Shown piece after piece: positions 55,807 through 64,000 of a stretch of DNA of 64,000 bases; the first letter of the stretch is position 1, and each line of letters starts with the position of its first letter. The stretch comes from Sandaracinaceae bacterium. GTDB taxonomy: Bacteria > Myxococcota_A > Polyangia > Polyangiales > JADJQN01. Made by a program: the position numbers and the translations under genes. Location of the stretch: the NCBI GenBank assembly GCA_016712745.1, contig JADJQN010000003.1, positions 1,683,501 to 1,747,500 on the forward strand, given 5' to 3'. Below the pieces are notes generated by a model that did not search any database, was not told the DNA's origin, and saw only the letters and a program-made list of their open reading frames with translations.

Positions 55807-57249
55807 GTGACTGACAAACGCCTATCGCGGTTGTTGCCTGTCACGCGTTGGCCCACGCGCGAAGAAGCGGAAGCATCGCGCTTGTTTTCGCCAATCGCGT
55901 TCGGAACGGCGATGGACTTGTCGTCGCGTACCTGGATCCCAGCGATGGTGCCGTGGCGCGCCACTTCGGACGGTTTCGTCACCCCGCAAGTGCTCGCCTG
56001 GTATCGACGCTTCGCTGAGGGGAAGCCCGGTGCCATCGTCGTCGAGGCAACCGGCATCCGCGATATCCCAAGCGGACCGCTCCTGCGCATCAGTCACGAC
56101 CGCTACCTGCCGGGCCTGCGTGAGCTGGCGCGAACCGTTCATGACGCGAGTGGAGGCAAAACGCGCGTTCTGATTCAGATCATCGATTTTCTTCCGATTC
56201 GCCGTCGACCCACGAAAGAGGCGTTTTTCGGACGTTTCGTCCAAATCACGAGCGAGCTCATGCACGCCGTCCATGGGAGCGATGAAGCGAGCGCTCGCGC
56301 AAATCTTGTCGCGATGAGCGACGCAGACCTCGCGCGCATTCTGCCTGCGCGAGAACTTGAGAGTTATCAGCATGGCTATCGTGAGCGCGTCACCGACGTG
56401 CACCTTGAAAGCGTGCGCGGCCTTCCGGAAACGTTGCCGGCGCTCTTTGCCGACGCGGCCGCGCGCGCGCAAGACGCGGGCTTCGACGGCGTCGAACTTC
56501 ACTACGCACACGCGTATACGATGGCGTCGTTTCTCTCCGCGAAAAATACCCGCGATGACGGATATGGCGGCGCGCGAGAAAATCGTCTTCGTTTGCCAAT
56601 CGAAGTCTATCAACGCGTACGTGACCGCGTCGGCGAGAGCTACCCGTTAGGCTGCCGCTTTCTCACCGATGAAGTCATCGAAGGCGGCAGTCACATCGAG
56701 GATGCCGTCTACTTCGGTACCGAATTCGCGCGCGCCGGAATGGACTTTCTAAGCCTCTCCAAAGGCGGAAAGTTCGAAGACGCCAAGCAGCCGGCCCTTG
56801 GCCACGCCGCCTACCCCTACACAGGCGAGAGCGGTCATGAATGCATGCCAACAGTTCGCATCGCAACGCCCGGTCCCTTCGCCCGCAACATCCCTCTGGC
56901 CGCGCGCATCACCCACGCCGTTCGTAGCGCAGGCTTTCAGACTCCGATCATCGCGGGCACCGGTATCTCAAGCTTCTGGCAAGCCGAAGAAATCCTTCAA
57001 CGCGGCGACGTCGACGTCGTGTCGGCCGCGCGTCAATCGCTCGCCGACCCAGACTGGTTCGAGAAGATGCGCCAAGGCCGCGGCGACGAAATCCGCCGCT
57101 GCTTCTTCACCAACTACTGCGAAGGCCTCGACCAAGCGCACAAATCCGTCACGTGCCAGCGCTGGGATCGCGAAGACCTCGACACCGCCCCGCCGCAAGA
57201 CTTGAGCGCCGACGGCAAACGTCGCCTTATCGCACCTGCTTGGCGCTAA
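55807..57249 (+). CDS. NADH:flavin oxidoreductase (Old Yellow Enzyme family)
   Basis: Starts at GTG. The 480-residue protein has a TIM-barrel with FMN-binding segments GFDGVELHYAHAYTMASFLS, YGGARENRLRLPIEV and IAGTGISSFWQAEEIL, ending NYCEGLDQAHKSVTC with a Cys cluster. Family members reduce activated alkenes. It follows tldE at 17 bp and may be co-transcribed; a link to the TldD/E reaction is speculative. Confidence 0.85.
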   Translation: MTDKRLSRLLPVTRWPTREEAEASRLFSPIAFGTAMDLSSRTWIPAMVPWRATSDGFVTPQVLAWYRRFAEGKPGAIVVEATGIRDIPSGPLLRISHDRYLPGLRELARTVHDASGGKTRVLIQIIDFLPIRRRPTKEAFFGRFVQITSELMHAVHGSDEASARANLVAMSDADLARILPARELESYQHGYRERVTDVHLESVRGLPETLPALFADAAARAQDAGFDGVELHYAHAYTMASFLSAKNTRDDGYGGARENRLRLPIEVYQRVRDRVGESYPLGCRFLTDEVIEGGSHIEDAVYFGTEFARAGMDFLSLSKGGKFEDAKQPALGHAAYPYTGESGHECMPTVRIATPGPFARNIPLAARITHAVRSAGFQTPIIAGTGISSFWQAEEILQRGDVDVVSAARQSLADPDWFEKMRQGRGDEIRRCFFTNYCEGLDQAHKSVTCQRWDREDLDTAPPQDLSADGKRRLIAPAWR

Positions 57250-57251
57250 CG

Positions 57252-57980
57252 TCAGCCGCCGCCCAGATTGTGGAAGACGTGTTGCACGTCGTCGTCCTGC
57301 TCCATCGCGTCGACAAGCTCGAGAACTTCCTTCGCCTGGTCTTCCGAAAGCTCAACGAGTGCCTTCGGCACGTACTCATGCTCAGACGATATTGGCGACA
57401 AGCCTTTCGCCTCGATCGCTGACTGCATCTGCCCGAACTTCTCGAACGCGCAGCGAATGACTATCTGCTTTTCGCCCTTTTCACCGGTCGATTCGCCCAA
57501 CTCTTCAAGTCCATGATCAATAAGGTCGAGCTCGAGCGCCTCGAGATCCAAACCCTCGGGCGACAAACGAAATACGCCCATATGCTCAAACATGAACGAC
57601 ACGCTTCCCGTCGTTCCGAGATTGCCGCCATATTTTTTGAAGTGCATGCGCACGTTCGCCACCGTGCGCGTCACGTTGTCGGTCGCCGTCTCAACAATAA
57701 CCGGCACTCCGTGCGGCGCGTAACCTTCGTACAAAACCGTGTCGTAGTTGGCTTGGTCCTGACCACTCGCTCGCTTGATCGCGGCGTCGATCTTGTCCTT
57801 CGGCATGTTCGCGGCGCGGCAGTTCTGCAGCACGCGACGAAGCGCAGCGTTGCTGCTCTGGTCGGGACCGCCTGCCTTCACGGCAATCGCGATGTCCTTG
57901 TTCAGGCGCGTGAACAGCTTCGCCATCTTGTTCCACCGTGCGAACATGGTGGCTTTGCGCGTCTCGAAAATACGTCCCAT
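57252..57980 (-). CDS. YebC/PmpR family DNA-binding regulator
   Basis: The start at 57980 (MGRIFETRKATMFARWNKMA) gives the standard 242-residue YebC. Signatures include KDIAIAVKAGGPDQSSNAAL, NMPKDKIDAAIKRASG, LYEGYAPHGVP and TATDNVTRTVANVRMHFKKYGGNLG. YebC/PmpR proteins are transcriptional regulators or translation-support factors. The frame extends upstream to 58028 but without family match. Confidence 0.95.
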   Translation of the reverse strand: MGRIFETRKATMFARWNKMAKLFTRLNKDIAIAVKAGGPDQSSNAALRRVLQNCRAANMPKDKIDAAIKRASGQDQANYDTVLYEGYAPHGVPVIVETATDNVTRTVANVRMHFKKYGGNLGTTGSVSFMFEHMGVFRLSPEGLDLEALELDLIDHGLEELGESTGEKGEKQIVIRCAFEKFGQMQSAIEAKGLSPISSEHEYVPKALVELSEDQAKEVLELVDAMEQDDDVQHVFHNLGGG

Positions 57981-58052
57981 GCGCGCAGTTTTACCTAGAC
58001 CGCTCGCGCGTGTCGACAGCGTAACCACGAACGTTACGCACCAGTCGCGATG

Positions 58053-58502
58053 CTATGACCGCGGCGTCGGACTGGGCGTGGGCGTCGGGTTCGGCGTGGG
58101 CGCCGGATTCGGCGTTTGGTGACGGGGACGCGGATGTTGCGCCGGTGGAGGCGGCGGAGGCGGCGGAGGCGGCGGATCATCGTAATGCGGACGCTGCGGT
58201 ACGCCACCGAGCGGCGGCGGATCGTTCGCGGGCGCAGGCGGGTGAGGCCTATCTTGCGCTTGAGCAGGAGCGAGACATCCCGTTGTCGCAATCACCGAGG
58301 CGAGCACCACGGGCGCGAAGAAGCGCTGAACAGCATCCGCCATTTTCGACCGCATCATGGGCGACGCCTCTCGCATCTGCGCGAGGGTCGGATAGTTCTG
58401 GGATGGCGCCTCAGCGGCCCGCGCCTCGAGCGCCTTCGTCCCACGCACGTCCTCGTGCGACACACGCTCAATCGTCCACTTCACCTTTTTGCGTTGCGAC
58501 AT
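58053..58502 (-). CDS. Proline-rich exported protein
   Basis: This 149-residue protein has an N-terminal hydrophilic segment, a hydrophobic stretch FFAPVVLASVIATTGCLAP (residues about 61-79, possible lipobox TGC but late in the protein), and a Pro-rich tail with a run of eleven prolines and PTPNPTPTPSPTPRS. No domain was recognised. Gene status is moderate; composition alone could keep the frame open. Confidence 0.45.
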   Translation of the reverse strand: MSQRKKVKWTIERVSHEDVRGTKALEARAAEAPSQNYPTLAQMREASPMMRSKMADAVQRFFAPVVLASVIATTGCLAPAQAQDRPHPPAPANDPPPLGGVPQRPHYDDPPPPPPPPPPPAQHPRPRHQTPNPAPTPNPTPTPSPTPRS

Positions 58503-58606
58503 CGTCGTCGTCCTCGTGTGGGAGTCGGACCGCCTTCAAACGGCAGACCTTGGGTGCGCTGAATGGCCCTCAATAACGTGCGTTTTATGAGCGAATCCGC
58601 GTTCCT

Positions 58607-59734
58607 TCAGACCTCGAGCGGATCGTCGTACGCGTCGTAGACCTCTTCAAGGTCGCGCGCCTTCTTCTCGGCCTGACGCTGCCGCACCGAGGCAACCATG
58701 ATGCGAGCGTACGATTCAAACGGGGGACACGTGATGCCGGTGTCCGCCAAGAGCTCATTGGTGTTCCGCGCGTCGTAGGCGACTTCCGTTCCGAGCTGCT
58801 CAAGGAACGCGCGCGGGAGCGAAGTAAAACGATCGAGTCCCGGTGTTCGCAAGAGCGCAGCCGTGAGAGTCGTTGGAAGCGATCCGCGCGGCAGAGGCCG
58901 GCCTGCCTCGGTCGCAATAATCTCGAACACGCGCTTGGCTGTCAGTGGCTTTGGATCGACGAGATGAAAGGTCTTCCCAATCGAACGCGGGTCGCGTGCA
59001 ATCGTGCACCCCGCATCGACCACATAATCGATCGGCACAAGGTGAAGTGGAATGTTTCCCCGATCCGGAAGCGGCATGCGCAAATCCCCGGGAGAGCTCA
59101 GCATCAGTTGAATGAGGAGATAGGGACCTTCAAAGCGGTCAATCTCGCCCGTGCTGCTGTCGCCGACCGTGATCGAAGGCCGCAGAATTGTCGTCGGCAA
59201 TCGCTTGGCGGCTGCGCGCACCAAACGCTCGGCGCGAAAGCGCGTCTCCTCGATAGCATTGCGAAATCCACTTTGCTCGAGCTCTTCCTCGAGCACAAAA
59301 CCGCGGCGCGCACCCGATACCAGCGCGCTCGACCAATGCACGAAACGAACAAGATTCTGCGCCGATTCAGCAAGCTCAAGCACCTCACGCGTGCCCCCCA
59401 CGTTGACCTGTTCGGCGATACGTCGATCCACGCCGAGATAAGTCACCGCCGCGCAATGGTGAATCACGTTCACGGTTTCGCTGAGCGTTCGAAATTCTTT
59501 GCCCGACAGACCCAAGTCCATCGACACCGTGTCGCCCTCCAGCACTTCGACGCGCTGGCGGTCACTCTTGTCGAGCTCCGCTAGTATCGCTTGTGCGCGC
59601 GCACGAAACTTTTCGTGAACCACGCAGACGACGCGCGTGTGCTTCTCCTTTCGAAGAACATTTCGCAGCGTGCAAACCGCCAAAAGGCTGCTGGGAAAGC
59701 CCGTGATAAGGGTGTGCGTCGTGTTTTCCGTCAT
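58607..59734 (-). CDS. SDR family protein, fatty-acyl-CoA reductase-like NAD-binding domain
   Basis: The 375-residue protein resembles NAD_binding_4 domains of acyl reductases: TLITGFPSSLLAVCTLRNVL at the N-terminus (fingerprint slightly changed from TGxxGxxG), VNVIHHCAAVTYLGVDRRIA, FVHWSSALVSGARRGFV and RAERLVRAAAKRLPTTILRP. The usual catalytic Tyr/Lys site (YxxxK) is not clearly present. coaE overlaps it by four bases on the same strand. Confidence 0.75.
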   Translation of the reverse strand: MTENTTHTLITGFPSSLLAVCTLRNVLRKEKHTRVVCVVHEKFRARAQAILAELDKSDRQRVEVLEGDTVSMDLGLSGKEFRTLSETVNVIHHCAAVTYLGVDRRIAEQVNVGGTREVLELAESAQNLVRFVHWSSALVSGARRGFVLEEELEQSGFRNAIEETRFRAERLVRAAAKRLPTTILRPSITVGDSSTGEIDRFEGPYLLIQLMLSSPGDLRMPLPDRGNIPLHLVPIDYVVDAGCTIARDPRSIGKTFHLVDPKPLTAKRVFEIIATEAGRPLPRGSLPTTLTAALLRTPGLDRFTSLPRAFLEQLGTEVAYDARNTNELLADTGITCPPFESYARIMVASVRQRQAEKKARDLEEVYDAYDDPLEV

Positions 59735-60351
59735 TCCTTGGCCCCCGCGAATCGCGCGCGAAGCACATCATTCACCTCAAGTACGCGCGCACGCAACTGC
59801 GCCAGGGTGCCGTTGTTCTCGATAACGTAGTCGGCGACTGCGATCTTTTCTGCCAGCGGCAACTGGGAGGTGATGCGCTTTCTGGCGTCCGCTTCGGAGA
59901 TCCCATCTCGGGCGCACAAGCGCGCAACTTGAATGCTCTCGGCCGCGGCCACGACGATCACGGCGCTCATGCCTTTGTGAATACCGTTTTCAACGAGGAG
60001 AGCCGCATCGTAAATCACGTACGGCAGCCCTTTGGCTGCGAGCTCCGAAAGGCGCCGCGCGCTCTCGGCCGCGATCTTGGGATGCGTGATTGCATTCAAC
60101 TGCGCGCGCCGTTGCGGATCGCCAAATACAATTGCGCCCAGCTTCTTGCGATCAAGCGAGCCGTCGTCGAGCAGCACACTTGCGCCGAACGCAGCTTCGA
60201 TTTCGCGCAAGCCCTCCGTGCCTACCGCCACCACATCGCGCGCGAGCCTGTCGGCGTCCACGACCACGACCCCAAGCTCAGTGAAGATCTGCGCAACCGC
60301 GCTCTTTCCCGAGGCGATGCCGCCCGTCAGCCCCACCGTCGCTGTCGCCAT
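59731..60351 (-). CDS. coaE: Dephospho-CoA kinase
   Basis: The 206-residue kinase completes CoA synthesis. It has the P-loop GLTGGIASGKSAVAQIF at residues about 7-23, VDADRLARDVV, THPKIAAESARR and YDAALLVENGIHKGM. The start at 60351 is family-length; the frame is open further upstream without match. Overlaps the downstream SDR gene and is divergent from dtd. Confidence 0.93.
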   Translation of the reverse strand: MATATVGLTGGIASGKSAVAQIFTELGVVVVDADRLARDVVAVGTEGLREIEAAFGASVLLDDGSLDRKKLGAIVFGDPQRRAQLNAITHPKIAAESARRLSELAAKGLPYVIYDAALLVENGIHKGMSAVIVVAAAESIQVARLCARDGISEADARKRITSQLPLAEKIAVADYVIENNGTLAQLRARVLEVNDVLRARFAGAKE

Positions 60352-60426
60352 CGACCGATTATCTGCCTCACATGCTTCTGCGCAAGCGCATTGCGGGAGC
60401 GCGGATCTTCGTGCTAGCGCCTGGTC

Positions 60427-60894
60427 ATGCGAGCCGTCGCACAACGCGTTTTGAGCGCTAAAGTCACCGTGTATAACGACGCGGCAGGTGCCGACGAAAC
60501 CACCGGCGCTATCGAAAAAGGTCTGCTTGTCTATCTGGGCGCGGACAAAAACGATACCGACGCGGACGCGCGTGCGATGGCAGAGAAGCTCGCAGTCTTG
60601 CGAATCTTCGCGGACGAGAACGACAAGATGTCTCTTTCTGTGACGGACATCGGTGGAGCGGTCCTGGTGGTCTCTCAGTTCACGCTCTTTGGCGACGTCC
60701 GCACGGGTCGCCGCCCCTCTTTCGACGCCGCAGCGCCGCCCGAGCTCGCTCTAAAGCTATACGAGGACACGTGTGCGCATCTGCGCTCTCTTGGCCTTTG
60801 CACGGAGACCGGGCGCTTTCGGGCTATGATGCAGGTTCATTCCGTCGGCGATGGCCCCATAACCATCCTGCTCGATACGAAGAAGGTCTTCTAA
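60427..60894 (+). CDS. dtd: D-aminoacyl-tRNA deacylase
   Basis: The 155-residue protein removes D-amino acids from tRNA. Signatures MRAVAQRVLSAKVTV, KGLLVYLGADKNDTD, LVVSQFTLFGDVRTGRRPSF and the C-terminal segment MMQVHSVGDGPITILLDT match the family. It is followed three bases later by astA. Confidence 0.95.
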   Translation: MRAVAQRVLSAKVTVYNDAAGADETTGAIEKGLLVYLGADKNDTDADARAMAEKLAVLRIFADENDKMSLSVTDIGGAVLVVSQFTLFGDVRTGRRPSFDAAAPPELALKLYEDTCAHLRSLGLCTETGRFRAMMQVHSVGDGPITILLDTKKVF

Positions 60895-60897
60895 ACC

Positions 60898-61929
60898 GTG
60901 AGTGCGATTCGCTACGAGATCCGCGCAGCAACCCAAGCCGATCAAGACGATTTGCTTGAGCTTGCGTCGTATCTCGATTCCGTGAATCTCCCGCATGACG
61001 CTACGGCCATCGCCGAGCTGCTGGAAAACTCCGACCGCTCTTTCAGCGGCGCGATCAAAGACCCGCGCCGTCGCGAATACATTTTTGTACTGCGTGATCT
61101 CGTCGACAAACGCGCAATCGGTACCTCCATGGTCATCGGCCAACTTGGCCGCCGCGATGCGCCGTACATCTTCCTCGACGTACTCACCGAGGAGAAATAC
61201 AGCGCAACTCTCGACAAGCATTTCGAGCACAAAAAGCTCTCGATTGGCTATTCCTACAAAGGCCCCACCGAGATCGGCGGCCTCGTCATGCACCCGAAAT
61301 ACCGGGCAGCGCCCGAGCGCTTTGGCGCTCTCATTTCATACGTGCGGTTCTTATGGATCGCGATGCATCGCGCCGAAGTGCAAAATGAAATCTTGGCCGA
61401 GCTTCTGCCGCCCCTAGAATCCGACGGAACCAGCCATCTTTGGGAAGCGGTCGGCCGTCATTTCACGGGCCTCACCTACCGGGAAGCCGACCGCCTTTCG
61501 AAGAGGAATAAGGAGTTCGTCAAAGGACTTTTCCCCGACGGCGACATCTACGCGTCGCTGCTTTCGCCCGCAGCACAGGACGTGATCGGCAAAGTCGGTC
61601 CGCAAACGCGCGGCGTTGAAAAGATGCTTCGTCGCATCGGTTTTCGCTACGCCGAGCGCATCGACCCCTTCGACGGCGGCCCTCATTTCGTAGCGCCTAC
61701 CGATGAGATCACGCTCATCAAGAGCTCGGCGCGCTATCACGTGATCGTTGGCGAGCCGGCGGCGGATGCGCAGCGCTTTCTCATCGCATTTGAGAGATCG
61801 GACGCGCCGTATTTCGTCGCGATACGCGCGCGCGCATCGATGTCCAATGGCCGAGTGAGCATCAACGCACAGACAGCTGCGCATCTAGGCGCAACCACCG
61901 ACGACACCCTTTGGTGTTTGCCCCTATAG
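60898..61929 (+). CDS. astA: Arginine N-succinyltransferase
   Basis: The GTG start follows the dtd stop. The 343-residue product matches AstA: an acyltransferase fold with IRAATQADQDDLLELASYL, IGGLVMHPKYRAAPERFGAL, HLWEAVGRHFTGLTYREADR, and HFVAPTDEITLIK. AstA is the first enzyme of the arginine succinyltransferase (AST) pathway. Other ast genes are not in the window, so it may be a stand-alone acyltransferase. Confidence 0.9.
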   Translation: MSAIRYEIRAATQADQDDLLELASYLDSVNLPHDATAIAELLENSDRSFSGAIKDPRRREYIFVLRDLVDKRAIGTSMVIGQLGRRDAPYIFLDVLTEEKYSATLDKHFEHKKLSIGYSYKGPTEIGGLVMHPKYRAAPERFGALISYVRFLWIAMHRAEVQNEILAELLPPLESDGTSHLWEAVGRHFTGLTYREADRLSKRNKEFVKGLFPDGDIYASLLSPAAQDVIGKVGPQTRGVEKMLRRIGFRYAERIDPFDGGPHFVAPTDEITLIKSSARYHVIVGEPAADAQRFLIAFERSDAPYFVAIRARASMSNGRVSINAQTAAHLGATTDDTLWCLPL

Positions 61930-62003
61930 TCCGCGCGTAAGGACTGTTCGCAGTCACCACGCGCCTTGCGCGTGCAGGCACGCCTGTTGCAGTATCTTAG
62001 CTC

Positions 62004-62333
62004 ATGTCTACCAAAGCCGAACAAGCCCGCCACGCACAAGAACGCGTTCATCCCAGCCGCCGCGATAAACTCCCGAAGCGAACCAATCGCTCAGGCGAAG
62101 CTGGCGAACACGTGAATAAACGCGCCGAAAAAAACAGCTCGTATGCGCTCGAAACGGCCGCGAAGGGCACGCGTCCATCGCGCAAGTCCACGCGCGGCAG
62201 CGCCAATCACCTCAAGAGTGATCAGGGCATGCTGACCAAACAGAACGTGAAGAAAGGCTCGCCGAAAGCGATCCACGCACGCGCCGCAGCCAAAGGCGCA
62301 AAAACCGCGCTCAAGGCTCCGAAACGCGCTTAG
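62004..62333 (+). CDS. Small basic protein, unknown
   Basis: This 109-residue protein is very Lys/Arg-rich and lacks hydrophobic segments (SRRDKLPKRTNRSGEAGEHV, GTRPSRKSTRGSANHLKSDQ, TALKAPKRA). A stem-loop (cacgcgc/gcgcgtg, about 61959-61975) lies upstream. Possibly nucleic-acid binding. Its stop overlaps by four bases the stop of the convergent cytochrome gene. Confidence 0.55.
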   Translation: MSTKAEQARHAQERVHPSRRDKLPKRTNRSGEAGEHVNKRAEKNSSYALETAAKGTRPSRKSTRGSANHLKSDQGMLTKQNVKKGSPKAIHARAAAKGAKTALKAPKRA

Positions 62334-62797
62334 CGCGGAACGGGGCGCGTGCGGAACTCAGTGCGATAGCGCGCGCGAAATGCTTCATGGCATTGCTTGC
62401 ACGACGCACGTGCGCCGCGAAAATCCCCTGCACGCGCTTTTGCAGCGGCAGCTTCTGCGATCCCACGCCAGCTCACAGCGCCGGTATTCCAGCTCGGATC
62501 TGGCGCGAATGTCGCGATTTTCGTGAGCGCTACGCCAAGCGCTGCCGCGTCCCCCGCCTCAACAGCGGGGGTCACGTTGTCTTCCATCCACTGCTGGAGC
62601 GGACAATGTGGCTGTCCATCCCCGCCACAGGCGGGATTTTGCGCGGGAGTCTGTGGCGGACGAACGCCTGCAGGGACCCTTCGGGCGGCAGCTCCCTGCG
62701 TTTGAGCCTGCGCGCGATCGGATGCGCCGATGCCAATCGCGACAAGACCAGCACCCAAAATCGACGACGCAATCACTGCGATCACAAGCTTTTTCAT
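62330..62797 (-). CDS. Small exported cytochrome c-type protein
   Basis: ATG at 62797 follows GAGGAG. The 155-residue product has a signal peptide (KKLVIAVIASSILGAGLVAI) and a C-terminal heme motif CKQCH (about residues 137-141), CxxCH. The preceding helical region (WRGIAEAAAAKARAGDFRGA) resembles cytochrome c'/cytochrome c556-type four-helix proteins. Periplasmic electron carrier likely; partner unknown. Confidence 0.85.
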   Translation of the reverse strand: MKKLVIAVIASSILGAGLVAIGIGASDRAQAQTQGAAARRVPAGVRPPQTPAQNPACGGDGQPHCPLQQWMEDNVTPAVEAGDAAALGVALTKIATFAPDPSWNTGAVSWRGIAEAAAAKARAGDFRGARASCKQCHEAFRARYRTEFRTRPVPR

Positions 62798-62933
62798 GGG
62801 ATCTCCTCGCAACTCGCCAACCCTACCGAATTCCTACGGAAAGTGGATGTCGTTTTTTCTGAGATCTTTGACGGATCACAGTTGACAGCATTCACGGCGG
62901 TGCTAGAAGTCGCCTCCCCCATTTGGTGGCGAA

Positions 62934-63046
62934 CCCGAAGACTCCGGTTTTCGGGGGTGCAAAGCCGAAAACTTCGTTTTCGGTGATGCGAAACCGAAAA
63001 CATTGTTTTCGGTGGTGTGAACGAACCCGAATCCCTACGATTCGGG
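62934..63046. repeat. Array of four short hairpins upstream of the rRNA promoter
   Basis: Four stems at intervals of 31, 28 and 33 bases: cccgaa/ttcggg (62934-62955), ccgaaaac/gttttcgg (62965-62983), accgaaaac/gttttcggt (62993-63013) and cccgaat/attcggg (63026-63046). All share the ccgaa core. The array fills much of the 500-base gap between the cytochrome gene and 16S; nothing else was seen in 62798-62933. Confidence 0.8.
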
Positions 63047-63051
63047 AAGTG

Positions 63052-63114
63052 ATCAAAAAGAAATAGTATTTTTGTTTGCTTGGTTGTTGACACGCGAACA
63101 AATCTGACTAGTCT
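63052..63114 (+). promoter_or_regulatory. rRNA promoter with AT-rich upstream element
   Basis: A sigma70-like promoter: -35 ttgaca at 63087-63092, 16-base spacer, -10-like tagtct at 63109-63114. The 30 bases upstream are AT-rich (gatcaaaaagaaatagtatt and tttttgtttgctt), as expected for an UP element. It lies about 215 bases before the 16S start. Confidence 0.75.
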
Positions 63115-63128
63115 TCGCGATCCCTTCT

Positions 63129-63280
63129 GGAGCCGGTCTTGCCGGCTTCCATCGGTCTCTGAAAACTGAATCGGAATCCATCCATATACGCGCACATCAC
63201 TACGGTGATGTGCAGCGAACAACGGGTCCTCACAATCTGGCTCTCGGCCAGGTTGATATTGAGGACATTATCCGAGAGCC
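63129..63280 (+). promoter_or_regulatory. rRNA leader: hairpins and boxA-like site
   Basis: Three stems in the leader: ggagccgg/ccggcttc (63129-63149), gcacatcac with gtgatgtgc around loop tacg (63192-63213; closing C-G, a UNCG-type tetraloop), and a long 9-bp stem ggctctcgg (63239-63247) with ccgagagcc (63272-63280). The segment tctctgaaaactgaa near 63156-63170 resembles the boxA antitermination element. Stems probably relate to antitermination or RNase III processing. Confidence 0.6.
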
Positions 63281-63327
63281 ATCGCGACGACCTTTAGCAG
63301 TCGTCGCAAGGGCAAGCTCACAGTTTT

Positions 63328-64000
<673 letters not shown>

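Noticed and set aside
58055..58576. Plus-strand frames opposite the Pro-rich protein
   Set aside because: Composition-driven shadows; the minus-strand frame has a plausible hydrophobic segment and the plus-strand ones do not.
62934..63046. CRISPR-like array
   Set aside because: The recurring units are short palindromes with differing stems and no constant repeat or cas genes nearby, so it is a hairpin array rather than CRISPR.

Overview
The window looks like chromosome from a Gram-negative, moderately high-GC bacterium of the Myxococcota / former Deltaproteobacteria type. The evidence is a 16S rRNA gene start with a deltaproteobacterial-style variable region, a very large number of predicted lipoproteins with Asp/Ala/Gly-rich linkers after the lipobox, a PEGA-domain Ser/Thr kinase with an N-terminal zinc ribbon, VIT/VWA and AgmX-type C-terminal domains, a response regulator joined to DUF4388 and TPR-like parts, and Kazal-type, Calx-beta-like and FG-GAP secreted modules. 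No phage, integrase, transposase or CRISPR locus was seen.

Layout. 0-8.5 kb: a truncated NAD(P)-binding protein, an SGNH hydrolase, and surface lipoproteins (Kazal, Cys-rich, adenosine-deaminase-like), interspersed with two families of short repeats that sit against gene ends. 8.5-11.8 kb: dut, pnp and rpsO. 11.9-16.9 kb: cupredoxin lipoprotein, D-aminopeptidase, J-domain protein, a methyltransferase and small exported proteins. 16.9-25.2 kb: VIT/VWA protein divergent from an SPFH-zinc ribbon protein, then a small lipoprotein, PEGA kinase, CAP-domain lipoprotein and a second Kazal-type lipoprotein. 25.3-29.7 kb: a run of minus-strand lipoproteins and small basic or hydrophilic proteins. 29.9-35.5 kb: AI-2E-type permease, BrkB-type membrane protein, a Rieske-FAD oxidoreductase and ychF. 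35.5-36.74 kb: a gene-free, C-tract-rich block with nested inverted repeats, the least explained part of the window.

36.7-46.2 kb: UspA, an alpha/beta hydrolase, the response regulator/DUF4388 protein, a perfect long palindrome, then enoyl-CoA hydratase and thiolase, the latter overlapping a WbpB-WbpD-WbpE type cassette for a diacetamido-uronic acid sugar nucleotide. 46.2-52.9 kb: a 1211-residue Calx-beta/FG-GAP lipoprotein, two more lipoproteins, and a GH5-like glycosidase. 52.9-62.8 kb: tldD-tldE-flavin oxidoreductase, YebC/PmpR, a fatty-acyl-reductase-like SDR with coaE, dtd-astA, a basic protein and a small cytochrome c. 62.8-64 kb: a four-hairpin array, a sigma70-like rRNA promoter with an AT-rich upstream element, a hairpin-rich leader, and the first 673 bases of 16S rRNA.

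Overall: housekeeping genes (pnp, rpsO, dut, ychF, coaE, dtd, 16S) are interleaved with a large surface-protein repertoire. All functions are inferred from reading translated sequence and motifs; no database search was run.
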